NCBI RefSeq assembly: GCF_000425205.1
Contig: NZ_AULI01000009.1
Location: 1-64,000 of the forward strand
Source of the DNA: Pontibacillus halophilus JSM 076056 = DSM 19796
GTDB taxonomy: Bacteria; Bacillota; Bacilli; Bacillales; BH030062
Direction of reading: 5' to 3'
DNA length: 64,000 nucleotides
Positions 9,365 to 17,994 of this stretch are shown here, piece after piece. The notes beneath the pieces are model-generated. The model did no database searches. It had not been told where the DNA came from and worked only from the letters and a program-made list of their open reading frames with translations. Numbering within the stretch: the stretch's first letter is position 1; each line of letters starts with the position of its first letter. The translations under genes and the position numbers were made by a program.

Positions 9365-9973
9365 ATGAGTCATGCACACGTAGACACGAGTAAACCACTA
9401 GAATATCAAACTCAGAAAGACTCCATGAATATCCTTGGTTTCTGGATTTTCCTTGGAGCCGAGATTGCATTGTTTGCAACGTTGTTCGGAACGTATTTCG
9501 TTCTAACAGGACGTTATGCTGACGGACCAACTCCAGCAGAGTTATTCGAGATTAAAGGCGTGCTCATTGAAACGTTTATCCTCTTAACGAGTTCCTTTAC
9601 TTGTGGTATAGCGATTCATGAAATGCGTCGCGGAAGCAAGAAAGGTCTAATGGTATGGTTTATCTTAACGTTACTATTAGGTCTAGGATTCCTTTATTTC
9701 GAAATTGAAGAGTTCATTCATTATGTGCATGAAGGAGCTACAATGCAAACAAGTGCATATTGGTCTGCCTTCTTCACATTGCTTGGTACCCACGGAGCGC
9801 ACGTTTCCCTAGGGATCGGCTGGATGATTCTAATCTTAATTCAACTCGCTCGTCACGGCCTGAACCAGACAACAGCACGTAAGGCCTTTATTATCTCTTT
9901 ATATTGGCACTTCCTTGACGTTATCTGGATCTTTATCCTTACGGGCGTATACCTCGCAGGGATGGTGATGTAA
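9365..9973 (+). CDS. qoxC: Cytochrome aa3 quinol oxidase subunit III
   Basis: A 202-residue integral membrane subunit with five predicted helices that stabilises subunit I. Family signature segments are NILGFWIFLGAEIALFATLF near residue 22 and HGAHVSLGIGWM near 141. The ATG lies three bases after the qoxB stop, with GGAAGGAGG inside the end of qoxB as ribosome binding site, so translation is coupled. Length is standard. Confidence 0.95.
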   Translation: MSHAHVDTSKPLEYQTQKDSMNILGFWIFLGAEIALFATLFGTYFVLTGRYADGPTPAELFEIKGVLIETFILLTSSFTCGIAIHEMRRGSKKGLMVWFILTLLLGLGFLYFEIEEFIHYVHEGATMQTSAYWSAFFTLLGTHGAHVSLGIGWMILILIQLARHGLNQTTARKAFIISLYWHFLDVIWIFILTGVYLAGMVM

Positions 9974-9974
9974 C

Positions 9975-10385
9975 ATGGCAAATAACAATAAGCACAACCA
10001 TTTCCCATGGAGTCACGTCATCGGATTTGCGTTTTCAATTCTTTTAACGCTTCTTGCGGTATGGGTTGCACTTGAGACAGACCTATCCAGAAACACGATT
10101 TTCTGGATTATTGGTGGACTTGCAATGGTTCAAGCTGCAATTCAGTTAATCATGTTCATGCACTTGCGTGAAGGAGAAGGTACAACACAAGTAGTCAACA
10201 TGTTGTTTAGCTTCTTTATCGCCGCTGTCATTGTAGCTGGTTCTGTATGGGTTATGATGTCAACGATGCAAGACATGGATATGGATAACATGGAAATGGA
10301 TAACATGAACGAAGAACAAGGCCATAACATGGATGATAGCCATGAAGGTCACGATATGGAAGATGAGGGTCACGATTCTCATTAA
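9975..10385 (+). CDS. qoxD: Cytochrome aa3 quinol oxidase subunit IV with Met/His-rich tail
   Basis: Small membrane subunit with three helices over residues ~13-95 (HVIGFAFSILLTLLAVWVAL, then IFWIIGGLAMVQAAIQLIMF). It begins two bases after the qoxC stop. Residues 98-136 form an unusual tail of 39 residues with eight Met, five His and fifteen Asp/Glu, such as MDMDNMEMDNM and GHDMEDEGH. Standard QoxD proteins end near the last helix. The tail resembles copper-binding Met/His segments of periplasmic copper proteins. That role, possibly in loading CuB, is inference. Confidence 0.93.
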   Translation: MANNNKHNHFPWSHVIGFAFSILLTLLAVWVALETDLSRNTIFWIIGGLAMVQAAIQLIMFMHLREGEGTTQVVNMLFSFFIAAVIVAGSVWVMMSTMQDMDMDNMEMDNMNEEQGHNMDDSHEGHDMEDEGHDSH

Positions 10386-10392
10386 TGCATGC

Positions 10393-10424
10393 AAGAGCAT
10401 CTCTTAGGAGGTGCTCTTTTTTTG
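10393..10424 (+). terminator. Terminator of the qox operon
   Basis: AAGAGCATCTC pairs with GAGGTGCTCTT (one G-U) around TTAG, then a T-rich run. Confidence 0.88.
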
Positions 10425-10539
10425 TTTTTCTTAAGTTCAGGTGGTGGAAAAGAGCAGTAGTATTCGTAATTTTATGTTATGTATTTCACCACCCAATCTC
10501 ATCTCATAAGTTGCTAGCAAATTTTTTAAAGCGTATGAC

Positions 10540-10568
10540 TTGATATTTTGTAAGATACTTAGTATTAT
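10540..10568 (+). promoter_or_regulatory. azoR promoter
   Basis: TTGATA (10540-10545), a 17-bp spacer and TATTAT (10563-10568), immediately upstream of the MhqR-type operator. Confidence 0.75.
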
Positions 10569-10569
10569 A

Positions 10570-10604
10570 TATCTTGAATTAAATAATCTCTAATTCGAGA
10601 TAAA
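10570..10604 (+). promoter_or_regulatory. Probable MhqR operator, full site plus a degenerate upstream site
   Basis: ATCTCTAATTCGAGATA (10586-10602) is a 5-bp inverted repeat that matches the B. subtilis MhqR box (tATCTcgaAtTCgAGATa, from memory) except at the central bases. A degenerate copy, TATCTTGAATTAAATAAT, lies at 10570-10587. Both cover the expected transcription start, so binding would block initiation. Confidence 0.7.
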
Positions 10605-10632
10605 TAATCTACAATAAAGGTGAGGGATTACT

Positions 10633-11259
10633 ATGAGTAAAGTATTATATATTACAGCACATCCACATGATGAGACGACTTCTTACAGCATGGCTGTCGG
10701 AAAGGCATTCATTGATTCTTATCAAGAAGCGAATCCAAATGATGAAGTTGTTCATATTGACCTGTATAAAGAACATATCCCACAGATTGATGCAGACATC
10801 TTTAAAGGATGGGGTAAGCTTCAGTCCGGAGAAGAACTATCTGAAGTTGAGAAGCAAAAGGTGGAACGCCTTGGCGAACTTAGCGAGCAATTCGTTGGCG
10901 CAGATAAATACGTATTTGTAACGCCAATGTGGAACTTCTCATTCCCACCAGTAATGAAAGCATACATTGATTCTGTTGCGGTTGCTGGGAAGACTTTTAA
11001 TTACACTGAACAAGGTCCAGTTGGACTATTAACTGATAAGAAAGCCATTCATATCCAAGCACGCGGAGGAATCTATTCTGAGGGTCCTGCTGCTGGAATG
11101 GAAAGTGGCCACAGCTACCTCGGGAAAGTCATGCAATTCTTCGGAGTCCCTTCCTTTGAAGGAGTATTCGTAGAAGGACATGCGGCTATGCCAGAGAAAG
11201 CTGAAGAAATTAAAGCAAACGCAATTGCGCGTGCTAAAGATACAGCTAAAACGTTCTAA
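10633..11259 (+). CDS. azoR: FMN-dependent NADH-azoreductase / quinone reductase
   Basis: A 208-residue flavodoxin-fold enzyme that reduces azo dyes and quinones by two-electron transfer from NADH, protecting thiols from electrophiles. The FMN-phosphate loop starts after [30 protein letters not shown] and the glycine-rich QARGG segment are typical of AzoR. The ATG follows AAAGGTGAGGG. The MhqR-like operator in front matches known control of azoR2 by 2-methylhydroquinone and catechol stress. Monocistronic with a strong terminator. The cognate MhqR gene is not in the window. Confidence 0.93.
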   Translation: MSKVLYITAHPHDETTSYSMAVGKAFIDSYQEANPNDEVVHIDLYKEHIPQIDADIFKGWGKLQSGEELSEVEKQKVERLGELSEQFVGADKYVFVTPMWNFSFPPVMKAYIDSVAVAGKTFNYTEQGPVGLLTDKKAIHIQARGGIYSEGPAAGMESGHSYLGKVMQFFGVPSFEGVFVEGHAAMPEKAEEIKANAIARAKDTAKTF

Positions 11260-11272
11260 TAGTATTGTTTGT

Positions 11273-11303
11273 AAAGCATGTGGGGAGCCCACATGCTTTT
11301 TTT
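11273..11303 (+). terminator. Terminator of azoR
   Basis: Perfect 12-bp stem AAAGCATGTGGG / CCCACATGCTTT with a GAG loop, then TTTT. Confidence 0.92.
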
Positions 11304-11423
11304 GTGTTTCTCTCAATAGGCACTAATGATTTTCTCTGATCCTTATATAATAAATTTTAACGCTTCTCTTGAAGTAAACCTGAAACAAAGCAAAAAAGTG
11401 CAAAGTATTCTTAAAATTTTACC

Positions 11424-11453
11424 ATTGTAGCGCTTTCATAAAGCTACTAGAAT
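11424..11453 (+). promoter_or_regulatory. Promoter with overlapping cre site for the Na+/solute symporter
   Basis: ATTGTAGCGCTTTCAT (11424-11439) fits the cre consensus with one mismatch. It overlaps the -35 (TTGTAG, 11425-11430). A 17-bp spacer leads to TAGAAT (11448-11453). CcpA binding here would repress the transporter when glucose is present. Confidence 0.6.
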
Positions 11454-11522
11454 GATAGATAGTTGCTAAAGCGCATACATCTATTCGCAAAAAAGGTTTA
11501 CGTTGGAAAAGGGGAGACAACT

Positions 11523-13109
11523 ATGAATTTATTCACTGTGGGTTCATTTCTATTCTTTACTTCATTTGTTGCAGTAATCTCGTATTTCTTAACTCGCAAA
11601 GAAAAACTAGATACACAGGATGGGTACTTTTTAGGTGGGAGAAACTTAGGAGCGTGGGTCATTGCAGGCTCGCTCATGTTAACAAACTTGTCTACTGAAC
11701 AGTTAGTTGGACTGAATGCGCAAGGCTATTCAGATACGATTGCTGTGATGGGATGGGAAGTAGGCGCAGCCATCTCGCTTGTTATTGTCGCATTTTTCTT
11801 ACTGCCTCGTTATTTAAAGGGTGGTATTACGACAATTCCAGATTTCCTTGAGGAACGCTATGATTTCGGAACGAAGCAAATCGTAACGATTCTATTCCTA
11901 TTTGGATATGTATTTAATTTATTGCCACCCATTTTGTATTCTGGTGCTGTTGCGTTAAATGGGGTATTTAATATTCCAGAAGTGCTTGGAATCGGGCGAA
12001 CGGCTAGTATTTGGGTAACGGTATTTGGGATTGGTACGATTGGTGCCATCTATGCCATTTTCGGTGGATTGAAAGCGGTTGCGGTATCGGATACGATTAA
12101 TGGTGTCGGATTGCTCATCGGAGGGTTAATGATCCCTATCATCGGATTGTTTGCGCTCGGGGACGGTTCATTTACGAATGGATTTCAGATTATCGTAGAG
12201 AATTCTCCTGAGAAGTTGAACTCAGTCGGTGACTCAAGCAGTCCCGTACCGTTTGGAACCATGTTTACAGGGATGCTTCTCGTGAACCTCTTCTACTGGG
12301 GTACCGCTCAACACATTATGCAACGTGCCATCTCTGCTAAGAACTTGAAAGAAGGACAAAAAGGTGTACTTATTGCAGCATTTCTTAAGTTGTTAGGACC
12401 TGTGTTCTTAATCCTTCCTGGGATTATCGCCTATAATATGTTTGGTCCAGGAATTGAGCCAACAGATGCATACCCGATGCTTGTACAAGAAGTGTTGCCA
12501 AAGCCATTAGTAGGGTTCTTTGCTGCTGTATTGTTTGGGGCAATCTTGTCGTCCTTTAACTCAGCATTAAATTCATCTGTTACACTAATCGCATTGAACA
12601 TTTATAAGCCTTATTTCAACCCAAATGCTCCAGATCATGTGGTTGTACGTAAGGGAAAATATGTTGGGATTGTACTAGCGTTATTTGCTATGTGTATTGC
12701 ACCACTAATCGACAAGGTTCCACAAGGTTTCTTCCAATACCTGCAAATTGTAAATGGGTTCTACAATGTTCCGATCTTTACCATTCTCATAGTAGGTTAT
12801 CTGACGAAGCGGGTTCCGGCAATTGCAGCTAAGGTTTCATTATTCGTATTCATTTCAGTCTACGCAACCACTCAGCTGATTTGGGATACCGGAGTGCATT
12901 TCTTGCATATACTAGGCATTCTATTTGTTGTTTGTACAACGATGATGCTAATCATTGGGCGCATTGCACCTAGAGACACTGCCTACATATTGGAGGAGAA
13001 AGCTAAAGTCGACATGACTCCATGGAAATTGGTCTACCCTGTAGGGATTGGCATAACTGCCGCTATGATTCTCATTTACGTTCTCTTGTCGCCTGTCGGT
13101 ATTATTTAA
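11523..13109 (+). CDS. Solute:sodium symporter (SSS family), probable galactose/galactoside uptake
   Basis: A 528-residue membrane protein with about 14 helices. SSS hallmarks include YFLGGRNLGAWVIAGSLMLT near the N-terminus and the Na+-site region around ILSSFNSALNSSVTLIALNIY. The start at 11523 is preceded by AAAAGGGGAGA; an upstream in-frame TTG has no ribosome binding site. Its place beside alpha-galactosidase and gal genes and its cre-type promoter suggest a galactose or galactoside substrate. That substrate is inferred, since SSS members also carry other sugars, amino acids and proline. Confidence 0.85.
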   Translation: MNLFTVGSFLFFTSFVAVISYFLTRKEKLDTQDGYFLGGRNLGAWVIAGSLMLTNLSTEQLVGLNAQGYSDTIAVMGWEVGAAISLVIVAFFLLPRYLKGGITTIPDFLEERYDFGTKQIVTILFLFGYVFNLLPPILYSGAVALNGVFNIPEVLGIGRTASIWVTVFGIGTIGAIYAIFGGLKAVAVSDTINGVGLLIGGLMIPIIGLFALGDGSFTNGFQIIVENSPEKLNSVGDSSSPVPFGTMFTGMLLVNLFYWGTAQHIMQRAISAKNLKEGQKGVLIAAFLKLLGPVFLILPGIIAYNMFGPGIEPTDAYPMLVQEVLPKPLVGFFAAVLFGAILSSFNSALNSSVTLIALNIYKPYFNPNAPDHVVVRKGKYVGIVLALFAMCIAPLIDKVPQGFFQYLQIVNGFYNVPIFTILIVGYLTKRVPAIAAKVSLFVFISVYATTQLIWDTGVHFLHILGILFVVCTTMMLIIGRIAPRDTAYILEEKAKVDMTPWKLVYPVGIGITAAMILIYVLLSPVGII

Positions 13110-13132
13110 GCATGTTCCGTTCCTTCCATATT

Positions 13133-13141
13133 TGATATAAT
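13133..13141 (+). promoter_or_regulatory. Extended -10 promoter
   Basis: TGATATAAT is a consensus extended -10 in the gap between the symporter and the next small gene. No clear -35 is present. Confidence 0.5.
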
Positions 13142-13178
13142 GAAATTTGTGTCAATATGGATGAAAGGCGGTACAATC

Positions 13179-13430
13179 ATGACGAAAGCGAATGAACCAA
13201 TTGAATCGCTTTACCATAAAGTGTATGAAACGCTAGACGAGCTGCACCAGCAAGTTATAGAAGCTGGTGAGGACGTTACAGAATTAAACGACGTTGATTT
13301 GGAGAAACTCGATCGCACAAATTTTGCTCTGCAACTTTCTAAAGATGTGTTGGAGAACTTTGTAGACACAGGAAAGAGCATGACCATTAATTATGATAAG
13401 CGTTCTGTTACCATTGAGAATCCTAAATAA
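13179..13430 (+). CDS. Small acidic protein of unknown function
   Basis: An 83-residue soluble acidic protein, mostly helical (residues ~5-50, IESLYHKVYETLDELHQQV), ending in a short beta-rich stretch. I do not recognise a family. The ATG at 13179 follows GAAAGGCGG; an in-frame upstream ATG lacks such a site. It has its own -10 and shares a bidirectional terminator with the AraC gene. Position between the symporter and the regulator may be incidental. Confidence 0.7.
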   Translation: MTKANEPIESLYHKVYETLDELHQQVIEAGEDVTELNDVDLEKLDRTNFALQLSKDVLENFVDTGKSMTINYDKRSVTIENPK

Positions 13431-13464
13431 AGCCAGGCCGTGAATATACACGGCCTGGCTTTTA
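13430..13464. terminator. Bidirectional terminator
   Basis: AAGCCAGGCCGTG and CACGGCCTGGCTT form a perfect 13-bp stem with an AATATA loop and T-rich flanks on both strands, between two convergent genes. Confidence 0.88.
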
Positions 13465-14340
13465 CGTTCCCATTGGAGGAGAAGGTTGCCCTTCTGTTCT
13501 AAATTTACCTGGAGAAGTTCCTGTTACTTTCTTAAACACTTTATTAAAGTAATTCGCATTTTTGTATCCTGTTAGCTTGGCAATATCTTCAGCTGAGTAT
13601 TTCGTATTGAGGAGAAGCTCTTTTGCCTTTTTGATTCGGATGTCTGTTAAGTATTGAATAGGTGTTGCATTCGTGTAGTGCTTAAACTGTCTTGTGAAAT
13701 GATAGCGAGACATACCAGAGGCAATCGCCATGTCATCCGGGCCAATGTCTTCTCCATAATGATTGTTGGCAAACATAGATGCTTCAACAATCTCCTCGGG
13801 CCATTGCGACAAGCGTTTCTCTAGAGAAGTACAATAGGTAACGAGGTTCATCGTAAATTGATAAGCTAGTCCAGATGCTTGATGCGCATTTGAGATTTCC
13901 TTGGCTGTGGCTGATTGTAGGAGCTTCAGCAGGTAGGTGACTGGCTCTGAATCAGGTTGGAAATGAAGGATGTATCCGATATCTTTTTGGATTTCATTCC
14001 AATAATGCTTCACAACATCTCCATAGAGCGTGATGTACATAAATTCCCAACGATTGCTATCATCGGGAAGATAGTATCGATAGTTTCCAGGAATATTCAC
14101 AATAAACCCCTGTCCAGGAGTGAGGATGTGAGTGTCGCCGTTGATGTCTATGGCACCTTTTCCTGAAATCGTATATTGAAAAATAAACTTGCCCGTATCT
14201 CGGCGATTCTGTCCATCCCAATCATAGAGGGACGAGGTTTGTTCTTCCCAACCTAGTGACCAAATTTGAGCAAGATTTTGCAGATTTCGATCAGAGAATC
14301 GGTATCCATAGGAACCGTGTTGTAAAGATTGCTTCAACAT
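13462..14340 (-). CDS. AraC-family transcriptional regulator of the galactoside genes
   Basis: A 292-residue regulator. Residues ~20-165 form an AraC-type cupin sugar-sensing domain (GKGAIDINGDTHILTPGQGF). Residues ~190-285 carry two helix-turn-helix motifs: DDMAIASGMSRYHFTRQFKHY and the signature SAEDIAKLTGYKNANYFNKV ending GTSPGKFR. It is transcribed away from the alpha-galactosidase gene, resembling MsmR/RafR regulators that sense alpha-galactosides (inference). The ATG is preceded by AAGGGGTTACT. Confidence 0.88.
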   Translation of the reverse strand: MLKQSLQHGSYGYRFSDRNLQNLAQIWSLGWEEQTSSLYDWDGQNRRDTGKFIFQYTISGKGAIDINGDTHILTPGQGFIVNIPGNYRYYLPDDSNRWEFMYITLYGDVVKHYWNEIQKDIGYILHFQPDSEPVTYLLKLLQSATAKEISNAHQASGLAYQFTMNLVTYCTSLEKRLSQWPEEIVEASMFANNHYGEDIGPDDMAIASGMSRYHFTRQFKHYTNATPIQYLTDIRIKKAKELLLNTKYSAEDIAKLTGYKNANYFNKVFKKVTGTSPGKFRTEGQPSPPMGT

Positions 14341-14397
14341 AATAGTAACCCCTTTGTATCCGTAAAATAGCTAAATTTCCCATTAATTAACCCATAA

Positions 14398-14413
14398 ATG
14401 TTATCGGTTTCAT
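14398..14413. promoter_or_regulatory. cre-like site in the araC-aga intergenic region
   Basis: ATGTTATCGGTTTCAT matches WTGNNARCGNWWWCAW at 15 of 16 positions. It lies between the divergent regulator and the aga promoter. Confidence 0.5.
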
Positions 14414-14483
14414 AACTATTTTAATAGAGTTGATTCTAAAATGGCAAGCAAGAAAAGGCAATAAGTAGTGATTTTATTTACCA

Positions 14484-14512
14484 TTGAATCCATCCTATAT
14501 GATTTCTAAAAT
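14484..14512 (+). promoter_or_regulatory. aga-galKET promoter
   Basis: TTGAAT (14484-14489), 17 bp, TAAAAT (14507-14512), 52 bases ahead of the aga start. Confidence 0.65.
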
Positions 14513-14527
14513 AAAAGTATCTTCATT

Positions 14528-14543
14528 ATGTAACCGTTTACGA
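14528..14543 (+). promoter_or_regulatory. cre- or LacI-type operator candidate in the aga leader
   Basis: ATGTAACCGTTTACGA is a CG-centred near-palindrome with two mismatches to the cre consensus. It lies just downstream of the predicted transcription start, so it could be a CcpA roadblock or the site of a GalR-like repressor. Confidence 0.4.
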
Positions 14544-14564
14544 ACAGAGTTAGGAGAATTAAAC

Positions 14565-16793
14565 ATGCCAATTACGATTGCCGAACAGAATAAGCAGTTT
14601 CATCTACAAGGGAAAGATGTGAGCTATATCTTCCATGTAATGAAGAATGGACACCTTGGCCATCTCTACTATGGGAAGAAAATTCGAGACCGTGACAGCT
14701 TTAGCCACTTAGCTAAAGAAGAGCACCGCGTAACTTCCTCCTACGTGTATGAAGATGATCCAACATTCTCATTGGATTTACTTAAGCAGGAGTACCCTTC
14801 CTATGGGACTTCTGATTATCGAGAGCCTGCCTATCAAATTGAACAGCAAGATGGAAGTCGAATAACAGATTTTACGTATCATTCTCACGTTGTCACGAAA
14901 GGGAAACCTCCTTTAGAAGGGTTGCCTGCTGTCTATACTGAAGGCGACGATGAAGCTGAGACGTTAACCATTAAGCTTGTAGATACTCATCTATCCATAG
15001 ATTTGTATTTATCATACACCGTATTTCATGATCGGAATGTGATTATTCGTTCAGCTAGATTTGTGAATAGCGGAGAGGGCATACAGACGCTTACGCGTGC
15101 CTTGAGTACTTCCGTTGAATTCCCGGATGCAAACTTTGAAATGGCCCAATTGTCTGGTTCATGGTCACGAGAGCGTCATTTCGAAGAACGCCCACTCGTT
15201 CACGGTCTCCATCGGATTCAGAGTACACGAGGAACAAGTAGTAGTCAGCAAAACCCATTTCTTATGTTGAAGCGTCCAGAGACAACGGAATCATTAGGTG
15301 AGGTTTATGGATTTAGCCTTGTGTACAGTGGCAATTTCCTAGGCCAAGTAGAGGTCGATCAATACGACGTAACACGCGTCACGATGGGAATCAACCCATT
15401 CGACTTTAGTTGGGAGCTTCATCCTGGAGAGGCTTTCCAAACGCCTGAAGTTGTGATGGCTTACTCCGACAAAGGGATGACAGGTCTTAGTCATCAATAT
15501 CAGAACCTCTACCAGAAGCGATTGGCGAGAGGAAATTGGAGGGACGAAGAACGTCCGATTCTAATTAATAACTGGGAAGCCACGTACTTTGATTTCGATG
15601 AAGAGAAACTTCTAGGTCTTGCGCGAACAGCAAAGGCTGCAGGTGTCGAACTGTTTGTACTTGATGATGGATGGTTCGGGAAACGTAACGATGATACAAC
15701 CTCTTTAGGAGATTGGTTTATCGACCAAGAGAAGCTGCCAAAGGGGCTGCAATCCTTATCGGATCAAATTCATGACCTTGATATGATGTTCGGATTATGG
15801 TTTGAGCCTGAGATGGTTTCAAGAGAAAGTGAATTGTTTAAGGAACATCCAGAGTGGATTATTCATGTGCCTGAAAGAAGATCTTCAACGGGGCGTCATC
15901 AGCTTGTGCTTGATTTCTCAAACCAAGAGGTGGTGGATTTACTCTTTGAGCGGATGAGTGCAATTATCCGAGAGGCACATGTAGATTATGTCAAGTGGGA
16001 CATGAATCGGTATATGACTGAAATTGGATCATGTACATTGCCAGCATCACGTCAAAAAGAGGTCGCCCATCGCTACATCTTAGGGGTATATGACCTATAT
16101 GAACGATTAACACATGAATTTCCTGACGTCTTATTTGAATCATGTGCAAGTGGTGGGGCTCGATTTGACCCAGGGATGTTGTATTACGCTCCACAGGCTT
16201 GGACTAGTGATAACACAGATGCCATCGAAAGACTTAAAATTCAATACGGAACTTCCTTTGTATATCCGATTAGTAGTATGGGGGCACATGTCTCTGCTGT
16301 TCCGAATCACCAGGTTAGAAGAATTACGAGTTTGAAGACGAGGGCGGATGTTGCCTATTTTGGTACATTTGGTTATGAACTCGACCTGACAGCGATGGGT
16401 GAGCAAGAGTTACACCAGGTTGCTAATCAAATATCATGGTATAAAGACCATCGTCGCGTGTTTCAATATGGAACTTTCTATCGACTAAAGAGCCCATTTG
16501 CGGCAGATGGAGCTGCTACGAGTTGGATGAGTGTGTCAGACGACCAATCCATTGCCGTGGTAGGACATTATCAGGTGCTCGCGAAACCAAATCCAGGTTA
16601 CGACCGCCTCTTTGTTAAAGGGCTCGACCCGGATGGAGAATACGAAATTGAAGGAAGAGAAGGAACCTACTACGGGGATGAGTTGATGAACGCTGGAATT
16701 CAGCTAGATAGTGGATATAATGGTTCCCAAACTGGTGGAATTGAAGAAACGGGTGATTTCGTATCAACCTTATTCACTTTGAAACGACTATAA
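14565..16793 (+). CDS. aga: Alpha-galactosidase, GH36
   Basis: A 742-residue cytoplasmic enzyme releasing galactose from melibiose, raffinose and stachyose. An N-terminal beta-supersandwich domain (~1-320) precedes the (beta/alpha)8 catalytic domain (~330-640). Motifs are LDDGWFG, KWDMNRY with the predicted nucleophile Asp479, and CASGGARFDPG followed by WTSDNTDA with the predicted acid/base Asp549. These are one residue off the numbering of Geobacillus AgaB. The ATG at 14565 follows TAGGAGAA. It leads a compact aga-galK-galE-galT operon, so its product feeds directly into the Leloir pathway. No secretion signal, so substrates must be imported. Confidence 0.94.
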   Translation: MPITIAEQNKQFHLQGKDVSYIFHVMKNGHLGHLYYGKKIRDRDSFSHLAKEEHRVTSSYVYEDDPTFSLDLLKQEYPSYGTSDYREPAYQIEQQDGSRITDFTYHSHVVTKGKPPLEGLPAVYTEGDDEAETLTIKLVDTHLSIDLYLSYTVFHDRNVIIRSARFVNSGEGIQTLTRALSTSVEFPDANFEMAQLSGSWSRERHFEERPLVHGLHRIQSTRGTSSSQQNPFLMLKRPETTESLGEVYGFSLVYSGNFLGQVEVDQYDVTRVTMGINPFDFSWELHPGEAFQTPEVVMAYSDKGMTGLSHQYQNLYQKRLARGNWRDEERPILINNWEATYFDFDEEKLLGLARTAKAAGVELFVLDDGWFGKRNDDTTSLGDWFIDQEKLPKGLQSLSDQIHDLDMMFGLWFEPEMVSRESELFKEHPEWIIHVPERRSSTGRHQLVLDFSNQEVVDLLFERMSAIIREAHVDYVKWDMNRYMTEIGSCTLPASRQKEVAHRYILGVYDLYERLTHEFPDVLFESCASGGARFDPGMLYYAPQAWTSDNTDAIERLKIQYGTSFVYPISSMGAHVSAVPNHQVRRITSLKTRADVAYFGTFGYELDLTAMGEQELHQVANQISWYKDHRRVFQYGTFYRLKSPFAADGAATSWMSVSDDQSIAVVGHYQVLAKPNPGYDRLFVKGLDPDGEYEIEGREGTYYGDELMNAGIQLDSGYNGSQTGGIEETGDFVSTLFTLKRL

Positions 16794-16824
16794 AGATATA
16801 GATTAATAGACCGAGGTGGTAAAT

Positions 16825-17982
16825 ATGAAAGCTTTAGAACAAGCCTTTATGGAGAAGTTTGGTGAAGGGGAAGAAGTAGCAAGCTTCTTCGCCCCAGGCC
16901 GAGTAAACTTAATTGGAGAACATACCGACTATAACGGAGGACATGTCTTTCCGTGTGCATTGAGTGTTGGGACGTATGCAGTGGCGAGGAAACGTAAGGA
17001 TTCTATCCTTCGCTTCTATTCGATGAACTTTGAAGAACAAGGGGTAATCGAAGCTACTATAGATGACCTGCACTACGTAGAGAGTGATGATTGGGCGAAC
17101 TACCCAAAAGGGGTCATTGAACAGTTCCGACAAGCAGGACACCGAGTTGAGACAGGGTATGAGGTTGCCTTCTATGGAAATATTCCAAATGGAGCAGGTC
17201 TGTCTTCTTCTGCGTCAATTGAACTTGCTACAGCTGTGATGATTAAAGAGCTAGAGGGATTAAAGGTAACAGAACTCGACATGATTCAACTCTCTCAAAA
17301 GGCGGAGAATGAATTCGTTGGGGTGAACTGTGGCATCATGGACCAGTTTGCCATTGGCAAAGGAAAAAAGGACCATGCAATCCTATTAAACTGTGATACA
17401 TTAGATTACAGACACACGCCTGTAAAGCTGAAAAAAGAATCGTTAATTATTGCAAATACAAATAAGCGTCGAGGGTTAGCAGATTCTGCGTACAACGAAC
17501 GACGGACTCAATGTGAAGAAGCTGTGAAGGACCTCCAACACCGCTTACCTATTCAGTCTCTAGGTGAAGTAACAGAAGAGCAATTCCAACAATATGAAAG
17601 TCTAATTCAGAGTGAAGACGTAAAACGTCGAGCAAAGCATGTCATTACTGAGAATGCACGGACTATTCAAGCAGTGGACTATCTGGATAACGGGGACATC
17701 GAAGGATTTGGTCGTCTTATGAACGAATCCCATAAGTCGTTACGAGACGATTATGAAGTAACGGGTGAAGAATTAGATGCCCTTGTTGAAGCAGCTTGGG
17801 ACCAAGGAGCAATTGGTTCAAGAATGACAGGAGCAGGGTTTGGTGGATGCACCATAAGCATTGTGCCGAATGAGAAAGTAGAGGCATTCATTCATGCAGT
17901 CAGTGAACGATACACAGAACGTACAGGTTTGGTTGCAGATTTCTACACAGTAGAGATCGGAGACGGAGCTAAACGATTATAA
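16825..17982 (+). CDS. galK: Galactokinase
   Basis: ATP-dependent phosphorylation of galactose at C1. A GHMP kinase of 385 residues with the galactokinase signature GRVNLIGEHTDYNGG near residue 24, the ATP loop GAGLSSSASIE near 120, and the C-terminal MTGAGFGGC motif. The ATG at 16825 follows GAGGTGG; the in-frame GTG just upstream is part of that ribosome binding site. The gap to aga is about 30 bases and to galE 12 bases. Confidence 0.96.
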   Translation: MKALEQAFMEKFGEGEEVASFFAPGRVNLIGEHTDYNGGHVFPCALSVGTYAVARKRKDSILRFYSMNFEEQGVIEATIDDLHYVESDDWANYPKGVIEQFRQAGHRVETGYEVAFYGNIPNGAGLSSSASIELATAVMIKELEGLKVTELDMIQLSQKAENEFVGVNCGIMDQFAIGKGKKDHAILLNCDTLDYRHTPVKLKKESLIIANTNKRRGLADSAYNERRTQCEEAVKDLQHRLPIQSLGEVTEEQFQQYESLIQSEDVKRRAKHVITENARTIQAVDYLDNGDIEGFGRLMNESHKSLRDDYEVTGEELDALVEAAWDQGAIGSRMTGAGFGGCTISIVPNEKVEAFIHAVSERYTERTGLVADFYTVEIGDGAKRL

Positions 17983-17994
17983 GGAGGATGAACA

